Below, piece after piece: positions 33,079 to 42,821 of a DNA stretch of 54,913 bases; position 1 is the first letter of the stretch, and the number at the start of each line of letters is the position of its first letter. The position numbers and the translations under genes were made by a program. The DNA comes from a virus. The stretch is taken from the IMG/VR virus record IMGVR_UViG_3300049489_000585, positions 1 to 54,913 of that record. The stretch is one strand, 5' to 3'. The notes under the pieces are model-generated. The model made no database searches. It was not told where the DNA came from and saw only the letters and a list, made by a program, of their open reading frames with translations.

Positions 33079-34041
33079 GTGGCCACTGAAGTCATCAGCA
33101 CGATCCGCTCATCAGGGGGCGACTACACGACCCTGTCCGCGTGGGAGGCTGGCGAGCAGGGCAATCTGGTCACGGCTGACGAGATCCGCACGGCCGAGTG
33201 TTACGACGACTGGCCGAGTGGGCTGGCGGACAACGTGTCTATCGTTGGCAGCACGGTGGACTCCACGCGCTACATGCGGATTACCGTGGCGGCTGGGCAT
33301 CGCCACAACGGGACGCCGCAGACCGGGTTTTTCCTCAAAAAGTCAACCGGGTTCAGCGGTCTGATCTACAACGATCAGAGCTACACGCGGATGTCGTGGC
33401 TGGACGCGGAGAACACGCACACCACCACGAATTTGGTCTACCGGATCGGAAACGTCACCGCACCGAAGATGGAGAACTGCCTGGGCAAGAGCGCAGGCAG
33501 TGGCGGGGTAGTGTTTGCGGACATCGCCAACACAGCGAAGCTGATTTGCTGTCTGGCCTATGGGTCCGCGACCGGGTTCGCGGTCACGTCCGGGGTCACG
33601 ACGACCACGCTGCTGAACTGCGTCGCTGCAGGATGCACCACTGGATTCTTGCGCTCGATCGGCACGACCAAGAATTGCGTCGCTTACAACAACACCACCA
33701 ACTGGGGTGCTGGTACGCCCGAGGCAGCCAGCACCAACAATGCCACCAGCAGCGGCAGCGACGATGCGCCGGGTGGCAGCAGTGTGATCAGCGTTGCCAG
33801 CGGTGATTTCGTCAACGCTGCGGCGAATGACTTCCACCTGTCCAGCGGGTCTGTGCTGATCGGCGCTGGCGCGAATCTCACCAGCGATTTCACGATCGAC
33901 ATCGACGGCGACACGTGGCCCAGCAGCGGCGCGTGGGACATCGGGTTTGATCGCTATGTGTCTGCCGGTGGGGGCGCGGTCGTGCCCGGCGCCAACTACC
34001 GCAGGTACGGTCAGGCCGTGAACCGCGCCAGCACTTACTGA
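33079..34041 (+). CDS. Right-handed beta-helix-like appendage protein
   Basis: A 320-residue Gly/Thr/Ser/Asn-rich protein (GTG start) with short repeated strands and turns (NDQSYTRMSWLDAENTHT, LLNCVAAGCTTGF), as in pectate-lyase-like fibres. Probably a surface or fibre protein. Enzyme activity cannot be told. Confidence 0.65.
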   Translation: MATEVISTIRSSGGDYTTLSAWEAGEQGNLVTADEIRTAECYDDWPSGLADNVSIVGSTVDSTRYMRITVAAGHRHNGTPQTGFFLKKSTGFSGLIYNDQSYTRMSWLDAENTHTTTNLVYRIGNVTAPKMENCLGKSAGSGGVVFADIANTAKLICCLAYGSATGFAVTSGVTTTTLLNCVAAGCTTGFLRSIGTTKNCVAYNNTTNWGAGTPEAASTNNATSSGSDDAPGGSSVISVASGDFVNAAANDFHLSSGSVLIGAGANLTSDFTIDIDGDTWPSSGAWDIGFDRYVSAGGGAVVPGANYRRYGQAVNRASTY

Positions 34042-34042
34042 C

Positions 34043-34807
34043 ATGGCCCGCGCAGGTCGCTCATTCCCGATCCAGGCTTGGCGCCGGTACCCGGCGCCGG
34101 CTGGCGGTGGTGGCGCGACAGCCACAGGCCAGACGATCACTGCCACGGCAAGCCTGATTGCTGGATCTGCGAGCGGCGAGGTCAACGCTACCTCTAGCGG
34201 CGTGACGCTGACAGCGACTGCCAGCCTCGTACTGGGCTCGGCCAGCGGCAGCGCGACCGCGGCCGGCCAGACGCTCACGGCAACCGCAAGCCTGCTGGCC
34301 GGCAGCGCCACCGGCGAGGTCAACTCTACGGCCACGGGCCAGACGCTCACGGCCACCACCAGCCTTGTCGCCGGCTCAGCGTCGGGCGGCAACGCTGGCA
34401 CGGCCGCAGGCGCAACGGTCACCGCCACCGCCTCGCTCATCGCTGGCGTGGCCACCGGCGAGGTCAACGCGACGGCGGCTGGCACCACGCTGAGCGCAGG
34501 CGTCAGCCTGATCGCCGGCTCTGCATCCGCGGCCAACGACGCCACGGCATCCGGCGTGGTGATCGAGGCCTCGGCCTTGTTCATCGCCGGCTCGGCAACT
34601 GGCAACGCCGGCGCCACCGCGCCTGGCGTCGTGATCAGCCTGCAGGCCTTGCTGGTAGCGGGCAGCGCCTACGGGCCGAACATGTCGGCCTCGCCAGGGT
34701 TCATTGCCGCAGGCACCCCGCGCCGCTACAGCGCCACGCGGTCAAAGCCGATCTTCGAGGCCGCCATCGGCGCGGACGGCCGCAACCTACCGAGGCGCAG
34801 GGCATGA
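34043..34807 (+). CDS. Tandem-repeat surface protein
   Basis: A 254-residue protein built of about eight imperfect 24-residue repeats (34123-34680) of the form GQTLTATASLIAGSASG. The DNA is repeated as well. The regular Ala/Thr/Gly pattern suggests a beta-rich fibrous or capsid-surface protein. Nothing enzymatic is visible. Confidence 0.68.
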   Translation: MARAGRSFPIQAWRRYPAPAGGGGATATGQTITATASLIAGSASGEVNATSSGVTLTATASLVLGSASGSATAAGQTLTATASLLAGSATGEVNSTATGQTLTATTSLVAGSASGGNAGTAAGATVTATASLIAGVATGEVNATAAGTTLSAGVSLIAGSASAANDATASGVVIEASALFIAGSATGNAGATAPGVVISLQALLVAGSAYGPNMSASPGFIAAGTPRRYSATRSKPIFEAAIGADGRNLPRRRA

Positions 34808-35103
34808 CAACGCGATTCGACAGCAAGGACCCAAGCGAGAGCGTGAGGGTCGGTTTCGACTACACGCGCCTGGGCGTTCCCGGCAATCCTGATGTGCAGG
34901 TCACAACGCGCGTTGGTGAAGACGCCAGCCCTGGCTCGATCAAGTCGGGCAGTGCGATCGTCAACGGGTACTGGGTGTACCAGGCAGTGATCGGCGGGCT
35001 GGACGGCGTCGACTACGACTTCAAGTGCTTCGCCGACGTGGGCTCAGAGCGGCTGCTGATCGACGGAATCTTGCCGGTGCGCGCGAAGCCGCCACGGCCC
35101 TGA
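34804..35103 (+). CDS. Small structural-region protein
   Basis: A 99-residue protein starting MTTRFDSKDPSESVRVGFD, overlapping the repeat protein by ATGA. Resembles small proteins found before gp36-like genes. Function unknown. Confidence 0.6.
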   Translation: MTTRFDSKDPSESVRVGFDYTRLGVPGNPDVQVTTRVGEDASPGSIKSGSAIVNGYWVYQAVIGGLDGVDYDFKCFADVGSERLLIDGILPVRAKPPRP

Positions 35104-35117
35104 ACGGAGGCACATCG

Positions 35118-35516
35118 ATGGCCTACATCACAGACCAAGAGTTCGAGCAGGCGTTCGGCGATGAAGAGCTGGCCGACCTGACCGGTGACGGTTCGGAGTT
35201 CGCAAAGGTCGCAGAGGCTGCGTCCAGCCTGATCAACGGCTACATCGCTTCGAAGTACACGCTACCCCTGCTGACCGTTCCCGACGTGGTCAAGGGCTGG
35301 GCCCTGGACATCACGCGTTACCGGCTTTGGGACGAAGCCGCACCAGCGGAGGTGCGCCGTCGGTACGAGGACGCGCTGCAGCAGCTGCGCGACCTGGCCG
35401 CCGGCCGCCTGGCGCTGCCGCCCGGTGTCGACGGAACGCCTTCGACTGGGGGCTTCGAGTCCGAGGGCTTCGCTGACGAGCGGGTCTTCACGGCCACCAC
35501 CCTCGAGGACTTCTGA
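35118..35516 (+). CDS. Mu gp36-like head-tail connector (DUF1320)
   Basis: A 132-residue protein: YITDQEFEQAFGDEEL, AEAASSLINGYIASKYTLPL and ALDITRYRLWDEA match DUF1320. It joins head and tail. GGAGG precedes the ATG. Confidence 0.86.
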   Translation: MAYITDQEFEQAFGDEELADLTGDGSEFAKVAEAASSLINGYIASKYTLPLLTVPDVVKGWALDITRYRLWDEAAPAEVRRRYEDALQQLRDLAAGRLALPPGVDGTPSTGGFESEGFADERVFTATTLEDF

Positions 35517-35518
35517 CC

Positions 35519-36037
35519 GTGGGCAAGATCGTCTTCCGCATCGACGACAGCAAGGCCACCGCCAAGCTGAAGCTGCTGCAGTCGGCGATCGACAACCCGC
35601 AGCCGGTGTACGCCACGGTCGGCCGGGTGCTGGTCAACCGCATCCGCCTGTGCTTCAAGCTCGGCATCGACCCGTGGGGCAACCCATGGCAGGCGCTGAA
35701 GTTCCGCAAGGGCCAGCCGCTGCGCGACACCGGGCGGCTGAACCGCTCCATCGTGTCGAAGGTCGACGCCACCGGCGTGACGGTGGGCACGAACCTGATC
35801 TATGCGCCGGTCCACCAGTTCGGGGCCACCATCGTGCCGAAGAACAAGCCGCGCCTGGTGTTCCCTGGCCCGAACGGCAAGCTGATCTTCGCCAAGAAGG
35901 TGACCATCCCGGAGCGCCCATACATGCCGCTGCGGCGCGGCGCAACGGAGGTGGCCCTGCCGCCCGATTGGGCACTGCTGGTGATCCGCTCGATCAAGAG
36001 CTACCTGCAGCACGCGCCCGACAAAGCGAAGGCCTGA
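35519..36037 (+). CDS. Mu gpG-like tail completion protein
   Basis: A 172-residue protein (GTG start): RIRLCFKLGIDPWGNPWQAL, GRLNRSIVSK and VHQFGATIVPKNKPRLVF match the phage virion morphogenesis family (Mu gpG). Acts in head-tail joining. Confidence 0.85.
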   Translation: MGKIVFRIDDSKATAKLKLLQSAIDNPQPVYATVGRVLVNRIRLCFKLGIDPWGNPWQALKFRKGQPLRDTGRLNRSIVSKVDATGVTVGTNLIYAPVHQFGATIVPKNKPRLVFPGPNGKLIFAKKVTIPERPYMPLRRGATEVALPPDWALLVIRSIKSYLQHAPDKAKA

Positions 36038-36041
36038 CCCC

Positions 36042-36470
36042 ATGTTCCACGACACCGAACAGAAGATCGTCGACCGCCTGAAAGCTGTGCTTGGGACGGA
36101 GGTGTACGTCGACACCCTGCACGCGATCGAGAGCGTGCCTGAGCTGCGCCAGAAGGCGCCGGCCGTGTGGGTGATCTATGACGGCTTCAGCGTCGGGTCG
36201 ATGGTCGGGTCCGGCTCGGTGCAGCAGATCACGCAAGAGTGGTTCGTTGTCATCGCCGCGAAGTCGGCGAAGGGCCGCGGCGACAGCAGCGCAGCGCGCG
36301 ACGAGGCCGGCGAGATCGCCCTGCAGGTGCTGCAGGCCCTGCTGGGCTTCCACCTGGGCGGCGGCAAGTATTTGCACCTGTCAGATGCGCCGGGTCCTGA
36401 ATACAGTGCCGGCTACGCTCATTTGCCCCTGGCCTTCACCAACGCGGCCACCTTCAAGGGCCAGACCTGA
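36042..36470 (+). CDS. Mu gp37-like tail terminator (DUF1834)
   Basis: A 142-residue protein in the gp37 position, starting MFHDTEQKIVDRLKAVLG with PAVWVIYDGFSVG. Likely ends the tail tube. Confidence 0.75.
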   Translation: MFHDTEQKIVDRLKAVLGTEVYVDTLHAIESVPELRQKAPAVWVIYDGFSVGSMVGSGSVQQITQEWFVVIAAKSAKGRGDSSAARDEAGEIALQVLQALLGFHLGGGKYLHLSDAPGPEYSAGYAHLPLAFTNAATFKGQT

Positions 36471-36485
36471 TCACTGGAGAAACCC

Positions 36486-37406
36486 ATGGCCACTGACTAC
36501 AGCTACATCGGCATCGGCAAGATCTACCTCCGCGAGATCGGTGCGTCGCTCGGCTTCCTCGAAGTGGGCAACTGCTCGGCCCTCGGCTTCGGCGTCACCG
36601 AGGAAGAGAAGAAGCTCAAGGACTTCACCGAGCCAGGCGGCGGCACGCGCAACAGCGTCAAGCGCATCGACGCGGTGACCGCCAGCTTCACGATGCACGA
36701 CATCAACGCGAACAACCTGGCGCGCGCCCTGTATGGCACGGTCTCCGCGGTGGCATCGGCCGGCGTGGTCGATGAGGCTCACACGGTCTACGAAGACACG
36801 TTCGTGCCCCTCACCTTCATGCCTGCCGCGTCACCGGTGCCGACCGTTGTCGGGGCGCCTGACGCCGCGACCAGGGCGAACTCGACGGCCTACGCGCTGG
36901 GCGACTTCATCAAGCCGGCCACGCCGAACACCTTCTTCTACGTCGTGACGGTGGCAGGCACTTCGGCCGGCTCGCCGCCGACCTTCCCGACCACGATCGG
37001 CGGCAGTGTTGCCGACGGCACGGCCACCATCGTCTGCGCCGGCCTGCTGGCGCCGGCGTCCGGTACCGACTACGAGGTCCGTGCTGGCGGCCTCTTTGTC
37101 CTGGCTGACCGGGTCTTCGGCGGCGTGCCTTGGGAGATCAGCTACACCAAGGCAGCCGCCGACGTGATGAACGCGCTGACCAGCTCGGGCAAGGAATACG
37201 AGATGGTCTTCGACGGCCTGAACGAGGCCCGCAGCGGCAAGCGCACGCGCGTCACCGCCTACCGCGTGAAGCCCGGTGCGCTGCAGAACCTGGGGCTGAT
37301 CGGCGAGGACTACGCCGCGCTCGAGGTGTCCGGTGAGGTGCTGCAGGACACCACCAAGGTCGGCGCCGGGATCTCGAAGTACCTCAAGGTCGAGATGGAA
37401 GCCTGA
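36486..37406 (+). CDS. Major tail tube protein
   Basis: A 306-residue protein: SYIGIGKIYLREIGASLGF, a middle insertion (residues ~120-200, with a Thr/Gly-rich strand pattern) and GKRTRVTAYRVKPGALQNL with a C-terminal SKYLKVEMEA. The position before the tail chaperone genes supports a tube protein carrying an Ig-like insert. Confidence 0.8.
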   Translation: MATDYSYIGIGKIYLREIGASLGFLEVGNCSALGFGVTEEEKKLKDFTEPGGGTRNSVKRIDAVTASFTMHDINANNLARALYGTVSAVASAGVVDEAHTVYEDTFVPLTFMPAASPVPTVVGAPDAATRANSTAYALGDFIKPATPNTFFYVVTVAGTSAGSPPTFPTTIGGSVADGTATIVCAGLLAPASGTDYEVRAGGLFVLADRVFGGVPWEISYTKAAADVMNALTSSGKEYEMVFDGLNEARSGKRTRVTAYRVKPGALQNLGLIGEDYAALEVSGEVLQDTTKVGAGISKYLKVEMEA

Positions 37407-37408
37407 CC

Positions 37409-37843
37409 GTGACCGGCATGACGCGCGACGAGTTCAGCGCCATCGAGCCGGCAGCACTGGGCGCCGTCGACATCGGCGACGAGGCGAACGGCACCGCCCA
37501 GCGCGTCGTCGTCAGGGCGCTGAAGGTTGGCCAGCTTCCAGCCTTCGCGCGCGCTGTGCGGCCGCTGACGGCGCAGGTCGAGGCGCTGATCGCCGGCGGC
37601 CTGTCGGTGAACGCCGTGCTGGCGCTGCTGGAGCAGCACACCGACAAGGTCGTCGAGGCCCTGGCGGTGGCCACCGGTGCGTCGTCTGCCGCGCTGAACG
37701 ACAGCAGCGTCGAGCAGATCGGCGAGCTGCTGCTGGCCGTGCTGGCGGCGAACAAGGATTTTTTGCGCGGCCGGCTGACGGCAGCCCTTCGGACGGCCGC
37801 GACGTTGAACCCTGGGGCTGGGCAGACACCGTCGCAGCCCTGA
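37409..37843 (+). CDS. Tail assembly chaperone (G-like, short form)
   Basis: A 144-residue protein (GTG start), zero-frame product: VVVRALKVGQLPAFARAVRP and QIGELLLAVLAANKDFLRGR. Helps tape measure and tube assembly. The same mRNA also makes a longer frameshifted form. Confidence 0.83.
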   Translation: MTGMTRDEFSAIEPAALGAVDIGDEANGTAQRVVVRALKVGQLPAFARAVRPLTAQVEALIAGGLSVNAVLALLEQHTDKVVEALAVATGASSAALNDSSVEQIGELLLAVLAANKDFLRGRLTAALRTAATLNPGAGQTPSQP

Positions 37844-38031
37844 AGGCGTCCGGGTCGTGGTCGCTCGACGAGATCAAGGGGCTGACGCTTGAGCAGGTTC
37901 GCGACTTCCTGACGGCAGCCGACAGGCAGCAGCGCGACCGCCGGCTCGGCGACGCGATCGCCGCACGGATGGCCCAGGCCGAAGGCAAGCACTGGAAGGC
38001 CTACGTGAAGGGGATCAAGGGTGGCCGCTGA
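37409..38031 (+). CDS. Tail assembly chaperone, -1 frameshift fusion (GT-like)
   Basis: The heptamer T TTT TTG at 37759-37765 lies in frame after AAG GA and permits a -1 shift. The new frame (ARPADGSPSDGRD then WGWADTVAALKAS) continues to 38031, giving about 207 residues. This is the conserved gpG-gpGT arrangement of long-tailed phages. The T domain (QQRDRRLGDAIAARM) binds the tape measure, whose gene follows and overlaps. Confidence 0.78.
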
Positions 38032-40765
38032 CCTTACCTTCCGCATTGGTGCGGAACTCACCGAGATCAAGGGCGCTCTGGCGGGCCTGAAGAAGGACAT
38101 CGCCAGCGTCGGCCAGGCCGCCAATGCATCCGGCGGCCAGCAGACCTTCAAGGGCGTCGAGGGAGGCGCACGCGCGGCGCTGGGCGGCGTGGCTCGCTTG
38201 GTGGCCGGCTTGGTGACGCTGGCCGGCGTGATCAAGCTGATCGGCGCGGCCGACGAGTTGAACACGCTGAACGCGCGCATCAAGCTCGTCACCAACAGCA
38301 CCGAGGAATACAACCGGGCGCAGGTCGCCCTGTTCGACCTGGCGCAGCGCACGCGCAGCAGCCTAGGCTCGACGATCGACCTCTACGCCAAGATCGCCCA
38401 ATCGACCAAGGACGCCAATGTCGGCCAGGAGGTGCTGCTCTCGGTCGTCGAGACCATCAACCAAGCCGTGCAGCTCTCCGGCGCCAGTGCGCAGGCCGCC
38501 GAGGCAGCGCTGGTGCAGTTGGGCCAGGGTCTGGGCAGCGGCACGCTCCGCGGCGAGGAACTGAACAGCGTGCTCGAGCAGACGCCGGCTCTGGCCGACG
38601 CGATCGCCAAGGGCATGGGCATCACCCGGGCCGAGCTGCGAAAGTACGGCGAGGAAGGCAAGATCACCAGCGAGCAGGTGATCAAGGCCCTGCTGGCGCA
38701 GCGCGACGTGGTGGCCGAGCAGTTCGCCTCGCTGCCGCTGACCGTGGGCCAGTCGGTCACGCTGCTGAAGAACGCCGGCCTGCAGCTGCTGGGCGCCTTC
38801 GACGACAGCAGCAAGGCCACCTCCGGCCTGGCCAGCGTGATCAAGGACCTGGCCGACTACCTGGCCAGCGATGAGGCGGCCGGCGCCGCGGTCGAGTTCG
38901 CCGCCACCTGGTCGAACGCCTTCCGCCTGTTCGTCGACGACGTCAAGGATGCGGTGCGCATCGTGCGCGAGGCGACCGGCGACATCGTCGGCAGCAGCGA
39001 GGATCTGGTCAGCATCGTCGCGCGCGCCTTCCGCGAGCTGCCGGTCAACGTGCGCACCGGGATCCAGATCGTGACCGTACAGGCGGCCGCGATGTTCGAC
39101 CGCCTGGTGTCATACGCCACCTTCGTGAAGGACAACTTCAAGGCGATCTTCACCAACGACACGCAGGACGCGGCCTTCGCGCGGTTCCAGCGGCGCAATG
39201 CGGCAATCGCGGAGGCCGCCAGTTCAACCGTCGACGACGCCTTGGCCGAGCGCGACAAGGCCCTGGCAGACGCGAAGGCAGCCGGCACCGAGGCGCAGCG
39301 CCGGCGTCAGCAGGCGCGCAACACGCGCGGCAGCACCAGCCTGGGCACCTTCAAGCCGCAGACATCCGACAAAGACAAGGCCAAGGCCGACGCCCTGCGC
39401 AAGGCCGAGATCGACAGCCAGGAACGGCTGCTGAAGGACTCGTCGCAGCGGCAGATCAGCATCCTCCAGGAGCTCTACGAAGACGCCAAGATCGCGGCGG
39501 CCGACTACTTCAGCCGGCGCCAGGCGCTGGAGATCGAGGGGCTGGATCGCGCGATAGCCATCGAGCGGCAGCGCGCGGCAGCCGGCGGCGCCGAGAGGGT
39601 CAAGGCGCTGGCCGACATCGAACTGCTGGAGCGCCAGAAGGGCGACGTACAGCGCCGCATCCAGCGCGAGCAGGCGGCCGATGCACGCAAGCTCGACGCC
39701 GAGCTGGCCCAGGCCCGGGCGCAGGAGGCCGAAAACGAAGGCCGCACCGCCGACGCGGCGCGCATCCGCCTTGAGGCCCAGTACCGCGACCTGCTGGCCC
39801 GGATGGAAGCCGATGGCAACGCGGCCGGCGCGCGGCTGATCCGCGGCCTGATCAACACCGGCGTGGCAAAGGCGCAGTTTGACGAGATCAGGCGGCAGGC
39901 CGAGGCCGTGTTCGCGGACCTGGAGCGCCAGCGCGGTCGCATTGCTGGCCTTGTGGACACCGGCGCGATCACGCCGGAGCAGGGCCGGACCCAGGGCCAG
40001 GCCGCGCAGGTGGACGCCGCCGCGCGCCTAGCGCCCATCAATGCGCAGCTGCAGGAGCTGGCTGGCACCCTGAAGGACCCCGGGCTGGTGCAGGCAGCGA
40101 ATGACCTGGGCGACGCGATCGGCCGGATCGGGCAGGGGCCTCTCACCGGCCTGGATGCGGCTATCGTCAACCTGCGCAAGAGCCTGGACGACATGAGCCA
40201 ACAGTTCGCGCAGACGGCCACGAACGCAGGCGTCGACGCGGTGACGCAGCTGTTCACCGACCTGGCCAGCGGCAGCAAGTCGGCCGGGGAGGCGCTGCGC
40301 GACTTCGTGCGCAACTTCGCCACTTCGATGGTGCAGATCGCCGCGCGCGCGTTGGCCACCTACGCGGTGCTGACGCTGCTGGATGCGGCCTATCCTGGCC
40401 TCGGAAAGATCGTCGCCGCCGGCGCATCGGTCGGTGCCAACGTCAAGCACGGCGGCGGCATGGCCGGCACCGGCGCGACCCGTCAGGTGCCGGCCTGGGC
40501 CTTCGCCGGCGCCCCGCGCTTTCACGGCGGCAGCGGTGTGCTGGGCCTGAAGCCCGACGAGATCCCGGCGATCCTGCAGACCGGTGAACGGGTGCAGTCC
40601 CGCGCCGAGGTGGCGTCGATGCAGGGCGGCGGCGGTGGCACCCGGATCATCAATGTGATCGACCCGAACCTGGTGCAGGACTACCTGACCAGCGCGGCCG
40701 GCGAGCGCACGATCGTCAACGTGATGCAGCGCAACGCCGGCGCGGTGAAGCAGGCCCTGGCGTGA
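38021..40765 (+). CDS. Tape measure protein
   Basis: A 914-residue protein (GTG start) with an N-terminal tape-measure domain (LVAGLVTLAGVIKLIGAADEL, LSGASAQAAEAALVQLGQGLG), long coiled coils at ~400-680, a hydrophobic stretch near 790 (MVQIAARALATYAVLTLLDA) and a Gly-rich C-terminus (FHGGSGVLGLKPDEIPA). At 0.15 nm per residue the tail would be about 137 nm. Confidence 0.92.
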   Translation: MAADLTFRIGAELTEIKGALAGLKKDIASVGQAANASGGQQTFKGVEGGARAALGGVARLVAGLVTLAGVIKLIGAADELNTLNARIKLVTNSTEEYNRAQVALFDLAQRTRSSLGSTIDLYAKIAQSTKDANVGQEVLLSVVETINQAVQLSGASAQAAEAALVQLGQGLGSGTLRGEELNSVLEQTPALADAIAKGMGITRAELRKYGEEGKITSEQVIKALLAQRDVVAEQFASLPLTVGQSVTLLKNAGLQLLGAFDDSSKATSGLASVIKDLADYLASDEAAGAAVEFAATWSNAFRLFVDDVKDAVRIVREATGDIVGSSEDLVSIVARAFRELPVNVRTGIQIVTVQAAAMFDRLVSYATFVKDNFKAIFTNDTQDAAFARFQRRNAAIAEAASSTVDDALAERDKALADAKAAGTEAQRRRQQARNTRGSTSLGTFKPQTSDKDKAKADALRKAEIDSQERLLKDSSQRQISILQELYEDAKIAAADYFSRRQALEIEGLDRAIAIERQRAAAGGAERVKALADIELLERQKGDVQRRIQREQAADARKLDAELAQARAQEAENEGRTADAARIRLEAQYRDLLARMEADGNAAGARLIRGLINTGVAKAQFDEIRRQAEAVFADLERQRGRIAGLVDTGAITPEQGRTQGQAAQVDAAARLAPINAQLQELAGTLKDPGLVQAANDLGDAIGRIGQGPLTGLDAAIVNLRKSLDDMSQQFAQTATNAGVDAVTQLFTDLASGSKSAGEALRDFVRNFATSMVQIAARALATYAVLTLLDAAYPGLGKIVAAGASVGANVKHGGGMAGTGATRQVPAWAFAGAPRFHGGSGVLGLKPDEIPAILQTGERVQSRAEVASMQGGGGGTRIINVIDPNLVQDYLTSAAGERTIVNVMQRNAGAVKQALA

Positions 40766-40774
40766 GGTCCCGGC

Positions 40775-41977
40775 ATGCCCGCTGATGTCGTCGTCGATGG
40801 CCTGACCTGCGTCCCGTGGGTGTACCGGCCGGGAGACCAGGTGCTTGAGCGCCTGGAGTGGCTGACCGACGTGATCCCGGCCTACGATGGCTCGGAGCAG
40901 CGCATCCGGCTGCGCGGATCGCCCCGGCGCGCGTTCGAGGGCGAGTTCCTGCTGAGCGGCCGCGACCGGCGCACGGCCGAGAACCTGCTGCACGGCTCTC
41001 AGGCGCGAGATTGGGCTGTGCCGGTGTGGATGGACGCCCAGACCCTCTCGGCGCCCGTTTCTGGTGGCAGCACCGTGCTTTCGGTGGACACCACCACCCG
41101 GGACTTCCACGCCGGCGGCGCGGTGTACGTCGGCACCGGGCCGGACGCCTTCGAGGTTAAGTCGATCGCGAGCCTGACGTCGTCGAGCATCACGCTTTCC
41201 GTGGCGCTGGGGGCTGGCTGGCCGGCCGGCACCGAGGTGCTGCCGCTGCGCGCGGCGCGCATGCCGGCCGACTTCCGGCTGTCGCGCTTCGACTTCGACA
41301 CGATCTACGGGCGGGTGCGCTTCGAGTGCATCGGCGGCGACGACGGCGTGACGGGCGCCGACCCGGGGCCCACCTACCGCAGCGCGCCGGTGCTCACGCT
41401 GCGGCCGAACTGGACCGAGGACGTCGACGCCCGGCTGCTGCGCAAGCTGGCGGCGCTGGACGCCGGCACCGGGCCGCTGTTCTATGACGACGAGTCGGAC
41501 GGGCCCGTGCGCCAGCAGTCGCACCGGTGGCTGCTGTCCGGGCGCGCCGAGATCCACGCCTTCCGGCAGTGGCTGTACGCCCGCCAGGGCCGCTTGGTGG
41601 ACTTCTGGCTGCCATCCTGGGCCGCCGACCTCGTGCTGGTGGCCTCGGCCGGCTCTGGCGCCACGCAGATCGACGTGGAGGCCTGCGGCTACACCGACCG
41701 CGTGGCGCAGGACATCGGCCGGCGCGACATCCGCATCGAGCTGGCCAGCGGCTCGTCGATCACCCGGCGCATCACCGCCAGCACCGTCGTCAGCGCCAGC
41801 GTCGAGCGGCTGACCATCGATTCCGCGCTGGGCACGGCCATCGCGCCGGCCGACGTGGTGCGCATCACCTTCCTCGACCGGGTGCGCCTGGACGCCGACG
41901 CCGCGGAAATCGCCTGGTGGACATGGGACACGGCCGAGTCGCGGCTGCTGACAAGGGGCTCACGCAATGATCTGTAG
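40775..41977 (+). CDS. Distal tail protein (minor tail)
   Basis: A 400-residue protein following the tape measure: RLRGSPRRAFEGEFLLSGRD, YGRVRFECIGGDD and FRQWLYARQGRLVDFWLPSW. Probably a baseplate or tail-tip hub protein. No enzyme motif. Confidence 0.72.
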   Translation: MPADVVVDGLTCVPWVYRPGDQVLERLEWLTDVIPAYDGSEQRIRLRGSPRRAFEGEFLLSGRDRRTAENLLHGSQARDWAVPVWMDAQTLSAPVSGGSTVLSVDTTTRDFHAGGAVYVGTGPDAFEVKSIASLTSSSITLSVALGAGWPAGTEVLPLRAARMPADFRLSRFDFDTIYGRVRFECIGGDDGVTGADPGPTYRSAPVLTLRPNWTEDVDARLLRKLAALDAGTGPLFYDDESDGPVRQQSHRWLLSGRAEIHAFRQWLYARQGRLVDFWLPSWAADLVLVASAGSGATQIDVEACGYTDRVAQDIGRRDIRIELASGSSITRRITASTVVSASVERLTIDSALGTAIAPADVVRITFLDRVRLDADAAEIAWWTWDTAESRLLTRGSRNDL

Positions 41978-41983
41978 CACGCC

Positions 41984-42802
41984 ATGACGTACAACGCCCG
42001 AGAGATCAGCACCGCCGACGGCGCGCCAGTCGAGCTGTACACCTTCGTCACCGGCGCCATCACCCGGCGCTACACCTCGGCCGATGCCGACATCGTGGTC
42101 GACGGCAACACCTACACCGCGGCGGTGCTGCAGCGCTCGGCCATCACCACCACCGCCGAGCGCGCGCGCAACGCGCTGCAGATCACATGCGCGCGCGACT
42201 TCCCCATCGCCGAGCTGTTCCGGGTGGCGCCGCCGTCGGAGATCATCGCGCTGACCGTGCGTCGGGTGCACCGCGGCGACACCGACGTGGCCGTCGGGTG
42301 GATGGGCCGGGTGGTCAACTGCGAATGGCAGTCGGGCAGCACCGCGCGCCTGAACTGCGAGCCGGTGTCGGCATCGCTGCGGCGCATGGGCCTGCGGCGC
42401 AAGTACCAGCGGCAGTGCCCGCACGTGCTCTACCTGCAGGGCCCTGGGCAGTGCAACGTGGTCCGGGCAAGCCACAGCACCACCACCACGATCACCAGCG
42501 TCACCGGCCTGCTGATCGGCGTAGCCTCGCTGCCGTCCAAGCCCTGGCCTGGGGGCTTCGCCGAGTGGACGCTGCCCGACGGCAGCATCGAGCGCCGCTT
42601 CATCGAGGCCCAGCCCTCGGCCGGTGTGCTGAAGATCACCCAGGCCTTCCAGGGCATCACCATCGGCCAGACCGTGACCATCAGCCCGGGCTGCGACCAC
42701 ACCCAGGCCACCTGCATCGCCACCTACTCCAACGGCGACAACTACGGCGGATTCCCCTTCATCCCGTTGAAGAACCCCTTCAACGGCACGCCGGTCTACT
42801 GA
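41984..42802 (+). CDS. Tail tip protein, DUF2163 / BR0599-like
   Basis: A 272-residue protein: REISTADGAPVELYTF at the start, and the C-terminal GCDHTQATCIATYSNGDNYG with FPFIPLKNPF, the mark of the DUF2163 family. Tail-tip assembly role. Confidence 0.85.
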   Translation: MTYNAREISTADGAPVELYTFVTGAITRRYTSADADIVVDGNTYTAAVLQRSAITTTAERARNALQITCARDFPIAELFRVAPPSEIIALTVRRVHRGDTDVAVGWMGRVVNCEWQSGSTARLNCEPVSASLRRMGLRRKYQRQCPHVLYLQGPGQCNVVRASHSTTTTITSVTGLLIGVASLPSKPWPGGFAEWTLPDGSIERRFIEAQPSAGVLKITQAFQGITIGQTVTISPGCDHTQATCIATYSNGDNYGGFPFIPLKNPFNGTPVY

Positions 42803-42821
42803 CCCACCGACGAGGCACGCC

